This document shows positions 11,930 through 25,800 of a DNA stretch of 64,000 bases, piece by piece. The number at the start of each line of letters is the position of its first letter. The first letter of the stretch is position 1. Source of the DNA: Anthonomus grandis grandis (Eukaryota > Arthropoda > Insecta > Coleoptera > Curculionidae); contig NC_065550.1 in assembly GCF_022605725.1 (NCBI RefSeq), positions 10,044,001 to 10,108,000 on the forward strand, read 5' to 3'. Both the position numbers and the translations under genes were made by a program. The notes under the pieces were generated by a model, which was not told where the DNA came from, did no database searches, and worked only from the letters and a program-made list of their open reading frames with translations.

Positions 11930-12030
11930 GACTTGACAAAACCATCGAGAGCGGCAAGATGCGGTCTCGGTTGAGACGTTTCGACCGTCATTGACCGAGG
12001 CCATCTTCAGCAATGAGAGTTACTGAAGTG
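11930..12030 (-). repeat. Penelope-like terminal fragment with hammerhead-like core
   Basis: Read on the minus strand: GCTGAAGATGGCC, a short loop, then GGTCGAAACGTCTC. This is the stem-loop plus CGAAACGTC pattern seen in terminal repeats of Penelope-like elements, related to hammerhead boxes CUGAUGA and GAAA. A further pairing, GGTCTCGGTTGAGAC, follows. No reverse transcriptase or GIY-YIG domain is nearby, so this is only a terminal piece. Confidence 0.5.
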
Positions 12031-13849
12031 ATTGTGATTTTTAGTTAGTTTTTAGGAGTTGTTTAATAGAACGCTCTTTATAAGAGATATAAGATTAGGA
12101 TTATGCAACGTGAATAGTGGTTATACAAGTTTTTACAAGTTTAGACGTGTTTTTGTAAATAATTTATTTCAGTAAGTTAACTTGGCAATGAACTCATTAT
12201 AATAATAATGTAATTATTAGATTTCTTTATGCTGTACAGGGCTTCGACCTTTCCTGTAATAATTTAATTTCATTTGTAGATCCTCTTTGTAATACTCCTG
12301 TATATATAAACATACTTTCATATGCCAGATACTGCCAATAGTTTTTGTCTATATTTTAGAAAAATATAGATAAAGTTTTATACCTATGCCATTAAAAATA
12401 TAAAAAATAAAATGATATTAGATTTGACGCCTCAATATAAAATTTAACAAATGTTAACAAGGATAAAAGGATTTTTCATAATTCTTTATTTATTTTATTT
12501 TAGATTTATATTTTAGGCTTTATTTATATTAAGTATTATTATTAGGTAGAATATTTTACAGATTTTTTTAATGAAATTAAATTACATGTTGAAATTATGT
12601 CTTGTAGTAGAAAACATGTTTCGTACAGAATCAAAACAAAATATATGTATTATAACTTATTAATGCAATAAAAAGACAGTGGAAATTTGTATAGTGGCTT
12701 TTAATTTAACTCATTTCATTCTAAAATCCTTTTAAAAGCAATTTCTTATCATTGAAATAATAATAGCAGAACGATATAAAAAAAGAGCTATCCAAACACA
12801 ATCTTTTATTTTCAACGTTTATTTGGAAGAGTTTCAGCTTACTCGTATTGACCCTTTACACTTATCAGTGATACAACCAAACAGCAAAACTAAAATTTCA
12901 CGAAAATCTAAGAGTTTTTCTATTAAAATTGTTACATTTGTGTCAATTAGCCATGGAATAATAATTTTAATCGTTTTTTGTTATTCTGTGCTCTGCACGG
13001 ATATTCAAAATAACTAAACATAAATTATTTCAATTTTTTTACAAATATTTTGTTGTGAGCTCTATTAAAATATCTGCATAGAAAAAAAATATTTAAATAT
13101 CAGCATTTTATAACATAAATCTGAAAGTAAGTTGCACTTGTCTACAGAATACTTATTTTTTTTAAATAAAATTAAAAAAAATTATAGCAACTATATTAAA
13201 AAAAATACCATAATGACATTTTGTCAATTATTACATTCAAGTTTACACCAAAATATTAAGAAAACAATGTACGTCTAAAGTGAATTCCCATACATCAAAA
13301 AGAAAACAGGATCAACATTATTTTTCATGGCCACTTGCATTTTTAACATTTATAAAATCATAGAACCATTCCAAAATCAAAAATATTATTTTTACGGAAA
13401 ATTAAATAATACAGGATTGGCTTGTAAGTCAAAAGGCGGAAAAATAAAGGTGGTAATAGGCGTATCTTTCGTATGGATTCTAATTTACTGAATAATTAGT
13501 TTTGTAAGTTACAGAAAGTATGTCTTTCTTTTGTGACCCTCCTGAGTTACTTGCCGCATTCAATGTTTCCGCTCTTTTTTGTCTAGCTTAGTTTAGGTTC
13601 TTAGAGGTAATGCACTAAATTAGTTTGAACATTAATTATCTGGTCATGGGCAAGCTGTACATCTTAAAAGAGTTTTCTCTTTGAGACAGCTAGTTAGTTC
13701 TGGTTTACTATCAGTTCTTGGAGCATTACTGTTCGACGGTCCTATGATGCAATGCCCCTGAGAAACTCACAATCGAAGGACCAAATGATATGACCACATG
13801 GTATACTTCTATTCAGCTTTGCCTAAATATATTAAAATCTCATATTCAA
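12031..13849. other. AT-rich intergenic stretch, no gene seen
   Basis: Contains only short low-complexity frames. No coding similarity, RNA gene or structured repeat was recognised. Confidence 0.4.
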
Positions 13850-15450
13850 TCAATCAATCAATCAATCAATGCTTTATTATCATAAAATTTAAAATTTTGT
13901 TGACAAAGCTATTATTTAAATAAATCATACAAACAAAATATACACAAAGACAAAACAAAAAATACAAATATATAAAAATAAAAAATACAACAAAACATAC
14001 AAAAAACTTAACAATTTTATAAATTGTTTAGGTCACATTTCCTTAAAATCTATAAAATATATATACATTCACTTGTATACAAAGTCGGCAAAAGGCAGTT
14101 GTTTACAAAAACATTATTAGCAAACTACTAATTTGTTTATATAATATACGAATATTATTTATCTACATTATCATAACAACATAAACAAATTTACCAGTGT
14201 TTAGGAAGCGCGTGCTTAAAATTACATAACATTAGTTATTAAAAAATTAAAAAAAGTCGTTTACTGTGTATAAGGCTCTCTCCAGCAAGTATGATTTCAG
14301 AGCTTTCCGAAATTTGGAAAAAGTTGTTATTGATTTGATTTCAAATGGGAGATGATTGTGCATTTTTTTTGCTTTGTAAAGAATGGATCGTTTAACTAGT
14401 TCTGATCGTGGGGTTGGTAGATAAAGATCGTACTCTGCGTTTCTAAGAGGATAATTGTGAGATGGCCTTTCTGACATATCTGATAAGTGCTTGCGGATTA
14501 GGCAGACGGATTCAAATATAAATAAGGAAGGAAGACTTAGTATTTTAAATTTTTTAAAATATTCCTGGCAGTGAGTTCTGTAATTTAGTCTAAATGAATA
14601 GCGTATAGCTCTCTTTTGTAGCTTAAATATGCGTTTTGTAGCTTAAAATTGAGTCGCACCACACGTACCCCAAAACGGAAGGGCATATCGGAGGTGCGAC
14701 TCAAACAGGGCATAATAAACTGTTATAGCCGTTGCCAAACTTAGCTCCCTGGATACTGATCTCAGAGCAAAACATGCAGAACTTAATTTTTTGGATAAGT
14801 AATCGATGTGGATATCCCATTTTAAAGAGTTGTCTACCATCAGTCCCAAGAACTTTACGGAATCAACGACCTCCATTCTGTTGTTATTAATTACAAAAGG
14901 TTGCAACGCACCGCTAAATGATAATACTCTAGTTTTTGAGACGTTAAGGCACAAGAGATTTGAATCGCACCACGATTTAATGGTGACTAGGTCACGAGAT
15001 ATGGTTCTACGAAGAGCCACCATATTTAAGTTGCTCCAAGAAAAACTAGTATCGTCCGCAAAGAGACAAATTTTACCATTTATGTCCAGATTAGCAATAT
15101 CATTTATAAATAGAAGAAACAAAATAGGGCCTAGAACTGAGCCCTGAGGTACCCCGCATTCTATTGGCTTGCTCGAAGACGTCATCGAATCAACCCTAAC
15201 AAACTGATTCCTGTTGTTCAGGTATGACATGAACCACTCGAGAGGTGTTCCTCTAATTCCATAGTGCTGCAATTTATTAATTAGGATATTATGGTTTACA
15301 CAGTCGAAAGCTTTAGAGAAATCACAGAAAATTGTTGCTGTAGAGAGATGGCTGTTTAGGCTGGAGTATATATTATTAAAGAGGGACAACATAGCATCAT
15401 TGGTGCACTTGTTACTTAAGAATCCGAACTGATGCGGGGTTATAATTTTA
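13850..15450 (-). pseudogene. LINE relic: reverse transcriptase and C-terminal region
   Basis: Minus strand. A long open frame at 15392-14643 (249 codons) carries DFSKAFDCVNH (RT A block), ECGVPQGSVLGPILFLLFIND (B block), LFADDTS (YADD-type catalytic C block) and KFLGLMVD. It continues, after a frameshift near 14643 next to a duplicated TTAAGCTACAAAA, through about 14620-14247 (RNAEYDLYLPTPRSELVKRS). The 3' end is marked by a short ATCA tandem tail at 13852-13870, equivalent to TTGA/TGAT repeats at the end of CR1/L2-type elements. It is 5' truncated near 15450: endonuclease and ORF1 are absent. Not functional as it stands. Confidence 0.85.
13852..13870. repeat. short tandem tail of LINE
   Basis: Tetranucleotide ATCA repeated about five times, marking the 3' end of the minus-strand LINE. 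Confidence 0.7.
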
Positions 15451-16861
15451 TATTATTACCTTTTACTTCAGTACTTTGGAGTTACGTATTGCTGATACGG
15501 TTGTGGTAATAGTGTTGCATTTCTGAGCATATTTCAAAGTTAAATAAAAACATTCTTCAGGTTATCTTTATGTCAGGGCTACTTATCAGGAGTTGGGAAG
15601 GGATATTGCTCGTAATTCGTTTTTTTTATTGTTTTCTCTCGTTAAATCACATTTAAAATACGAGTGGCTATTTTAGGGTGCATCCGATTTTCTATCACGT
15701 CCGGTTTAACGAAAAATTTCATTCTTTCTAATTTTAAATGGGATCCCCGGTATATTTTTGCATATCTCTATAGAAAATGATATTAAAAATGAGTGGTATG
15801 AACACATTTAAATTTGTATTTAAAAGCTTCTGTCAAGTAACAGCTGCAGCTTATTTTCAGATTTATGTTATAAAATGTGCATACCTGTTTAAGTTATATT
15901 TTGAGAGGCGGGAATATACGACCGGAGCGTCCGATCAAAATGTGACGGCATTTTGAGTCAATTTTTCCAACCCTTTATCAGTAATAGCAGAAATAATAAA
16001 CGGATGCTCTAAAAATCGAAAATGTATTATCGTGGACAAAATAAATTTATTTCATAATAATTATTGTATAATAAGAGCTGAGCGTGTAGGGAAACTGGAC
16101 GATTTATTTGTGACTACCCGGGTCAAGAAGTGCTTCCACTTAAAAGGTTTTAAACGTTTTTCAATAAAATTTATTTAATTAAATGCTTCCTCAATAACTT
16201 AACCCATATTTAACTTGTTAATTTTAAAAAAATTAATTTCCCTTGTGTTCAGTGCAAGTCGGGAATCGGTAAATGAAGTTTTTTGGTTACCTAAGAAAGG
16301 TGAATAAATGTGTCTGTAAAAGATCTCTACAAAAACCTACCACATATTCTTTAGCCCAAATTTAGTCTATTTGAGCAAACTTATCTTAGTACAAAATTGC
16401 TTGGAAGAAACAAGAAAAAAAAACATTCAAAAATTATCGCTACAGCTAAAGTAAAAATACATATAATATACCTTTAGATACCTACCAGTAGATATAATGT
16501 AATAAAAGAGTAAAATTTTGATACACTACGAGTTTATTGGCTCGGATGTTATTACAACACACATTGTAAGCATGTTGTAGATACATAAAGTAAGGGTTAT
16601 TTTAATAAGAAGACCTATCCGATTAAAAGATATTTAATTTAACCAACTGCATGCTGTTTAATATTAATAACAAATGCGATGTTTTTCATAAGATAACTTA
16701 ATCCTAAATTTAAAACACTAAAATAAACCACGACCAACATCTAAAACCACTTAAACTGGTTAATCCTTAGCTAAAGAAATTGTAAATTTATATAAATCTT
16801 AAAATGATATAATATCTTAAACTACTTAACAAAGAAACTATGTTCCTGATTACCACTGCTT
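15451..16861. other. AT-rich intergenic stretch, no gene seen
   Basis: Lies between the LINE 5' truncation and the 3' end of the TMEM14-like gene; the part nearest 16861 is probably that gene's 3' UTR on the minus strand. No family signature was found. Confidence 0.4.
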
Positions 16862-19800
16862 TTAATATTTCGTTGGGCCACTTCCCAAGGCTCTAAGCCC
16901 AATCCTGGCAATAATACCAACAGACAGCAAAGTGACTACTCCTGCTGGCATAATTTTTCCGGACTTGTAAAACCGCAGTCCCATTACACCTGCTAGAATT
17001 GAACTGGCGGCTAGTTGCACGCCATATCTCATAGGGTCTTGTGTGGTTTGATAGGCACCTATTGCCAGGGCTGTCCCAAAGATAAGACCAGCTGCTAGGG
17101 AAGGAATAGAACCTACAATAATAAAAAACATGAATTAAAACCAATTTATTTATTGCTTTTATTTATAAAAGAACGCGATTATCTCATTTAATTAATACCA
17201 TAAATGGGTGCCCCAAATATTAAGGGAAATATTATTTATAACAAATACACAATCTCCAAACCCATAAGGTTTGCAAAGAATTGGGGCTAAAAACTGAGGA
17301 TATCTTACTAAATTTAAGGAAAATTTAAAGCCTTATACATTTTACATTAGTATTAAAAGTAAGTTATTTTGTATCAGCCACTGTTAAAAAGTTGAACATT
17401 TATAAAGTTTTTGTTTGTTATATTTTTGACACGTTTTCTATAATGTCAATAATAAAAATACCATGTTTTCAGTTTTAACATGTTTTTTTCTACTTTTAGC
17501 CATTTGGGTTTTAAATGTGCGTCAGATCTTATTTCTTATATGGTAAGAACTATTCCTAATATTAATTTAAATGAAGGTACATGAAAAGTAGGTAACTATT
17601 TTTGAAGGTGGTAGACAATGATATAGTGAAAACATCTTGTCGGACTTGCATTGTCTTATATATTTAATGTAACACGACGTTTCGGTTGGTAAGTATCTCC
17701 AACCGTTATCAAGTGTAAACTGGCGCTTTTAGTTTTTTGCGGTCAGTTTACACTTGATAACGGTTGGAGATACTTACCAACCGAAACGTCGTGTTACATT
17801 AAATATATAAGACAATGCAAGTCCGACAAGATGTTTTCAAGTAGGTAACTACTTATAAAAACGGCAAATATGTTTTCTATGTTTTATTACCTTGATGTTA
17901 TTAGTAATAATTAATATATCAGTTTTAACTCCGAAGATAATGAAAATATTGAATTGAAACTTTTACATTTTTTATTGAAATCATTCTATTTTCTGAATAT
18001 GTTACAATATACAATATGGCGAGTTGGGAAGACTTTTCCCAACCCGCCATATTGTATTTCCACAAATAAAAATGCCAATCTTTTGTCAAGAGTTATGCAC
18101 AGTTATAGCCCCTCCAGTCCAAGAATGGACTTAAACTTACATATATTACAATAATTGTCATTCCATTTTAATTTCCAGAGAAAATTTAAGAAGGGGATTT
18201 TTTTTAAACGCTCCATTAGCGAGCCAGGAAAACAATCAGACATGGCTAATATTTACTTTTAACTAGCAAACCTTGTGTTCTTATATGAGACCAAGACTAA
18301 CAAATTCGAAACTTTTTTTTCAAAATAACCATTGTTTGGCGAAATGTTTTTTTAAGCTGTTAGTTATATGAAATTAGTATGATTACATTCACCTTTGTTT
18401 GAGATATATCTACTGTTATTTTGGTAAACATAAACGCACAGACCATAGAGTAGTGCGAAAATGTTTGTTTAGTATTTTTCATATAATTTTTAATAAAATT
18501 TGTAAATTCATTTAGAGATAGGAGAAAAAAGACGTTAATTGGAAAGAGTCTAAATATTTCTACAAATGTGCTAAAAATAATACAAAAATATGAATCATGG
18601 TTATGTAAGAAATGTGTCAAAGTTGGAAAGACATATAAAACTATTTCTCAAATTAAAAAAAATATTTTAGCAATTTTAGCAATATCTTAATCTTGATCCC
18701 AAAAAAGAATTTCAGCCAAATTAGAAAAAAAAAACCCTTATATACCTTGTATACCTTGCATACATTAATTAAGTTGTAAAGTTAAATTAAACTATTTGCC
18801 ATTCTGAAGTACTTAAGTAAAATCGATATTGTTCTGACAAATTCATAATTAATAATTTATTTTGTTGGATATTAGACACTGGTTGGATATTACGTAAATA
18901 TGAATTTAGAAAATACTATGTCATTATTGAAAAAAAAAGCAATAACAAAATTAATCAATTTTAAAAAATTCAATAAAATTATGAAGTACTCTGAAACATC
19001 CTACAATGAAATAAAAAACCATGTTACAATCTGCATATAATACAAGAATGAGTTTAATCCCATCAATTGAGCTTAAACATAAACAAATCCTCATACATGC
19101 TGATCAATAATTGACCTGCAATAAATCTACAACCAATAATAATTCATGGTCAAAACATATAACAGGATATTCCAGAGTACTCACTTACTTGGGTATGGGT
19201 ATATAAAATGATGTATATATAAATAAAGTTAGAAAAAAAATATTTGCACCATTAGGTATACTAAAAAAATTCATGTCACATTAAATTAAATTATTAAATT
19301 GACTCCCGTTCTTGAGCACAAAATGGTTGCCTTGGAAGTTCTCAGTTTGGGTTTTGAAAAAATAGGAACATGGTTTGGGCATTCTTGATCTTGTTAACAG
19401 GATACTTTATTCATTTGAGAAAAAATCGTCAGTCAGGTATTTGGCAGTTCGACCATGTGACCTGACCAGGGCATTCAATTGTGTGAATCATGACCTGCTT
19501 ATCTGCAAACTGAAATTCTACAACCTTGCCACTCCAGCAATTTCTCTTTTAAAATCATATTTGGCAAATAGAACCCAGTGGGAGAGAGGACGTCCCAACA
19601 AAGGGAATTTTGTGTAGGAATCCCATAGGGCTCAGTTTTGGGCCCCATCCTTTTTTATTTTACTTCAGCAACTTAACCCTAGCTAACATAGATGCTGCTT
19701 TTACTTTCTTTCTGGATGACTGTACTTCAAACACTTGATCACAGACTTTTGAGGATGGAGGTTGGACAGTCAGATGCTAAAACAAAGGTTGATGCAAACA

Positions 19801-22800
19801 AATTGCTTCTTAATCAGAGCAAAATTCGGCAGATGGTATTCTCTCTATGTAATCTTGATAATGTAAATAATCACACAGACTCAATTAAATTATTTCGGAG
19901 TTTATGTCAATCTGCTACTTAAATGGGATTAGGCCACCTGGCCTATATAAACATATGAACATATGAAGGTCATATAGGCAATATAAAAAGACTCAGTACT
20001 GGTGTGTATGCCTTAAGATAACTAGCTCAATGTGTGACCCTTCCAGTCCTAAATCAAATCAAATCAAAATATATTACATATAAGTTATAAATTACAATAC
20101 AATAATACCTCAAAACTTCATAATTATAACTATAACTAATAAGTATAATAATTAACAATATTTTGCCCAATAATTAAAGCTAAATAAATCTAAATAAATA
20201 CCTATATACCTACTTATTTTTTGTTTTGTGGAGAGTGATCGAGCCTAAATTGATAATCAATTTGTGTGCAGCGATTTACTCTCTGTTTACGAAATGACAT
20301 GCATGGCAAAATGGACAAAGTTGGCCAGACGACAGAGGTGCCAACAGTGAAACGAAAAAGTGGACATTAAATAATGTAATATTAAAAAGAACAAAATAAA
20401 ACATGTTGAGATTCAAATACAAAAAAAAATTACAAATGCTGTTTTGTTTTGCAGAATGAATAATTTTATTGGTGTTCTAGTCTTGGAATCACCTTTCATA
20501 ACCAGCTTTTTAATAGAAAATGGCAGCATATCTGGAATCTCTAACTTTCTTCTCCTATCTCTAAATGAATTTACAAATTTTATTAAAAATTATATGAAAA
20601 ATACTAAACAAACATTTTCGCACTACTCTATGGTCTGTGCGTTTATGTTTACCAAAATAACAGTAGATATATATCAAACAAAGGTGAATGTAATCATACT
20701 AATTTCATATAACTAACAGCTTAAAAAAACATTTCGCCAAACAATGGTTATTTTGAAAAAAAAAGTTTCGAATTTGTTAATCTTGATCTCAGCATACTTT
20801 AGGCAGAAAACATGTAATATATTTACAGCAAAATGAATTACTAAACTTGGGTGTACAAAGTATTTCTTTTAAATTCATTCTTGTGGAGTAACTATCTGAC
20901 ACAAGGGAAAAACTGTTATTTCTTTTAGGAAAGCACAACAAACAAGATAATATATACAAATTTTTAGTGTTAAGGACATTTAACTCTTCATACAATAACA
21001 ATGTAGAGTATCTACGAGGTTTCTTCGATAAAATTTTTAAAATACTATTTTGACAACCTTCAGATTTGCATCATATAAGCCTCCCCAACAATCCCATATC
21101 TCAATATTGATTCAATTATGAATTGTACAATATAAGCATATATTTTCTGTTAAACATATCTTTAAGCTGAATCAATTTGTAAAATAATTTTCTAATTTTA
21201 GAGGTCAAAAAGACAGCATATTCATTCTATTTCATCTATAATTATACCCAAATATTTTATTTTATTGACTTTATTAATTTTGACACAGTTACTGTTTTTG
21301 GTTTTACTACAAGTTGACGCATGGAGTATTAAATATTCATATTGTTTGTTTGATCGGTTTTTGTGGGAGAAAAAGCAATAAAATTAGTTTTTTCAAAATT
21401 TAAACTGAGTTTAATTAAACCTAGTCAACGGTAAATTTTGTCCAACCCCAACTCTGCCTGATCATATACTTCATTCCAATTAATAACTGAAAATAACAGA
21501 GCTGTGTCATCAGCATATGATACCACATTGCAATTTTTTAATATGTTACCAATATCATTTATATAAGCTAGAACAAGTATAGGACCTACCGTACCCTGGG
21601 ACACCCCCATAGTAATGGTCGCCTATTCGGTATAAACATTGTTAATTTTCACTTTCTGTTTCTTACCTTTTTTCTTATAAGCATTTAACATATCCTATCC
21701 CTTAATGTTCAATCTCAGTTTGGTGTTAAACAAGCTTAATATTTTGTTTGACAATTTTTCACCAATCTCCTCGTCTAAATTGTATATGCAGATATTGTTC
21801 ATTTTATCTGCCTGCTGTAGATTCTCGACGCGCTCTTCCAATTGTTCGATATAGGTTTGCTCCTTGCTCGCTTACAGTTTTTTGTAAGGAATTTATTGTA
21901 TCCATGACCCTTGATAACAATTTATCTATGAAATCGTTATCACTAAGGAGATCTTTAATTGCTTCTTTAATGGTAGTGTTTACATCACTGGTAACTTTTG
22001 GTCCCATGATAATTTTTGCAGCACCTCAGAGATTAAATATGAACTGATACGTTCTACTACTACTTTAAAACGTTAATTTTATAGAGCGTACATAGACACA
22101 GTTGCCGCACGCCATGTTCTCGTTCTCATTAAAGACAGCTTACTTTATTTTGTTCCATTCTGTTTTGTCCTATGCACTATTAATATTTATTCTTTAGCAG
22201 TTCCTATTTTTCCATTCTATCCTGATACTTCTTTTGTGATATATGTAAATACAATGGTATCATAGCATGAATATATAAATATGAATTTGACCATAAAGGA
22301 AAAATTTTCTAGAAACAGTTGTCCAAACAGAGAGAATTAATGGTGAGAATTAAATTAAGCAGGGGACAGAAATTGAGAATAGCAGCAGACAAACAAAACA
22401 CAAATATATACAATCATGTTAATTGAAAACATTCAAGTTTATACAACACCCAAAAAAGCAAGTTGTATGAAGGAAAAAACACAAACTCCACAGTACATCC
22501 TCTTCTGTTCGTGACATGTTACTTGTTAAAACAATAAAGCTTTTTTGATTTTGACTTGACTTTAACTATATCCTGAATCCATCAAATTCATTAAGAATAC
22601 TAATAGGCAAAAGATGAAAGTGCTCCCTGTGCAATTAGTAGTGATAAGTGGAGAAGGTACAAAAAGAAAATTAGAAAAGAGCAGTGAAAAGAAAAAAGAA
22701 AAAAAAAACAAAATAAAGAGGGAAAGAAGTCAATAACAAACATAAAGCAAAACCAAATAAAGGTAATAAACATCAAACAAATAAGATACCTTGGAACTTG

Positions 22801-25800
22801 TAACATATGTATGAAATGAACTACAGTGAATCTGAAGACAAAGACAAAAAGTTCAGTTGCGATTTTTGTGACAAAGATAGTGGTATAATAAGAAATGCCT
22901 ACTGGCAAAGATTAATGTTAATACTTTTGTAATGTTGACAGTTCCTAATATTTATATTTCTCAATTTTTACTTAGTTTACCTCCTAATTGTAATTTACAT
23001 TTAAGTGTAGATGAATTATTTTTGTTAACATGGTATTTTTCATATAGTTAATAAATAGCTCGATAAACAATTGGTCCTTTTTTTAGTTACTTATTTTATG
23101 TAACTTTGACTTAAATATCAAAATATGAAACTGCTTAAAAAATGGCAGAGAATCATAGAGTAATATTATTATTATTTATTATTATTTATTTATTCATGCC
23201 AAAAAGTATAAAGCTTTTACACAAGTCAGTCAAAAATATAACTCCAAATAAAAGTATTAAACTGTAAAATTCGTTTTACCTAAGAACAAAAATAAAACAC
23301 ATATAAGCCTAAAAAGTAATGCTTAAAAACACTTAACACTAAAAGTCAAGAGACCCAGCCTATGCAATAGCACTGAAATTTGAGCTCAGGAATTCCTCAA
23401 ATGAATAAAAAGCATTGGTGACTAAAAAATGTTTTACCTTTGTCTTATAAGCATTAAGAGGCAAATCCTTAACGGAGACCGGCAGGACATTAAAGAACTT
23501 AATTCCATAATAAGACACGCCATTACGGGTACGCTCGAGTCTCCTAAATGGTGCCACCAAGGAGCCGCTATTTCTGGTGTCATGACTGTGAGTGCTAGCA
23601 TGAGTCGCAAACCTGGGTAGGTTTTCCCTAATGAATACAAGGCACAGAAGTATGAAGGCGCTTGGTAAGGTGAGAACTCTCAGAAGCCTGAAGTGGACCC
23701 TACAACAATCCCTGTATCCAATCTGCGCAATCACTCGCAGACATCGACGTTGCAATGCAAAAATCCTGGGCATATGCGCTGAATGACCCCAGTTTAGTAA
23801 GTTATACGTCATTAGAGAGTGAAAATATCCAAAGTAAGCTGTCCTGAGAGTACCTGCGGAGACAGACCCAGACAAATTGCGAATCAGGAAAGTACACCTC
23901 GATAATTTGGCTGACAATTCATCTATGTGACCTTGCCACGTCAAACCACTATCCAATCTAACACCCAGAAAATCCACAGACACACCTAAAGATTGTTGCT
24001 GGGAATCAACGTCTGAAGGGAAAAAATTATATTTTGAGTTTTGGACTCATTTAAGCACAATCTATTGGAAACGGCCCAGTCTCTAAACTGAGAACAAGAT
24101 TCTTGAGCCTTGAGCGAAATGTTTGCGCAACTCCTATTAGTACACAGGGATGTAGTATCATCAGCATACAAATAGAAAGTGCAATCAGGGTGACAAGTTG
24201 GTAGGTCATTAACAAATATAAGAAACAGGATAGGCCCGAGAACGGATCCCTGAGGCACTCCATGCTCAATCGACAAACTCTGAGACCTACATCTCCCAAA
24301 ACAAACAAACTGACTTCGGTCACTCAAGTAGGACTGTAGCAGTGACAGACTTCTCGAACAAAATTTGTAGTGGTTGAGCTTTTGAAGAAGAATATTATGC
24401 TCCACACAATCAAAAGCCCTAGATAAATCGTAAAATGAGGCTTGGGAGTACAGAGCACTTTCAAATCCGTCAAGCACCACGTCACACAGGTTCTGGACCG
24501 CACCAGTGGTGGAGTGTTTCTTTCTAAACCCATGTTGGTTCACATAAAATAAAGAGTTTTGTTCAAAATACTCCTCTATTTGAGTCTTGAGTAAAGACTC
24601 AAAAATCTTTCCAATGATAGGCACCAGAGAAATGGGACGGTAGTTTTCAACATCCACTTTTGAACCCTTTTTGTGAATAGGAATGACCTTGGCAATTTTA
24701 AGACAGGATGGAAATGTGCCCTTAAAGATAGCCAGGTTGATTAGTTTGGTCAGGGGAACAATAATTAAATTCTTAATAGTCTTTATGAGTCTGATATTCA
24801 AATCATATGGATCATTTTTGCACTATTCTTCATGCCATCAATCACCTGACGGACCTGGATGAAAGTAACTTCGGCAAAGGAAAAGCCGGGTCCGCAAGGG
24901 CCAGTCAAATAAGCTAAAGGATTTTTGGGAGGCAGAGGAAGAGTTTCTTTTAGTTTGGCAGGAACATTCACGAAAGATTCATTAAAATGGCTGGCATTAA
25001 TATCACTCAGCTCCGATTCCTTTACGCTAGGGTTCAGAGCTGTAATTACCCTCCACATTGCCCGGACAGGGTTACTTGACTGGCTAATGAAGTTGTCATT
25101 GACCTTTCTCCTCCTTGTCTGAATTTCAAGCCGGTATTTGATACGGTAGGTGCGGATAGTATCACTTGATATCAAATTGGGGTATTGTTGACTAGCCCGT
25201 CTTAAGAAACAGAGCCGTTCTCTCATCTCCCTGAGAGACTCATCAAACCACTTAGAAGCAGCTGAGCGCCTGGCGGTATTCGCTGATTTTGACTTCAGTG
25301 GAAAACACATTAAATAAGCCTCGCTCAGAGATTTAACAAAAGAATTAAAAGAGATATCAACATCACTAGTATTGCCTATGAAGTCCCAATCAAAGTTCTC
25401 CACCGCATTATAAAAATTTAACAACCCCCAATCTGTTATAGGGCGGTAACATATACGAACAGCGTCACCTCGAATGGGGATGCTCTGTTTAAATTGAAAC
25501 ACAATTTCCAAGTGATCAGACAATGATGGATCACAAATATTAGCATTACAATTGGAACTGGAGACAGTTGTAAAAATATTATCCAGACAATTCAAACCCC
25601 TCGTAGCACCTCTAGCAACTGGATAAAGCCCAAAGCAAGAAAACAAATCAACAACCCTCCTCGACTGTGTCTGGTTTAGATTAAACTTAACATTAAAGTC
25701 ACCAGTGATGACATATTTTTTGTTAATTGTTAAGCTAGCAAGAAAACCCTCCAGACAACTGAGAAAGTTGTCGAGATCGCCCAGTGGAGATCTATAGATA

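Noticed and set aside
18001..18060. Short perfect palindrome ACAATATGGCGAGTTGGGAAG ... region as a terminator
   Set aside because: Rho-independent terminators do not apply to an animal nuclear genome; arms are short and no function can be supported.
22600..22908. Phe/Leu-rich minus-strand ORF resembling a membrane protein
   Set aside because: Produced by an A-rich low-complexity tract on the plus strand; no transmembrane family pattern and no splice context.
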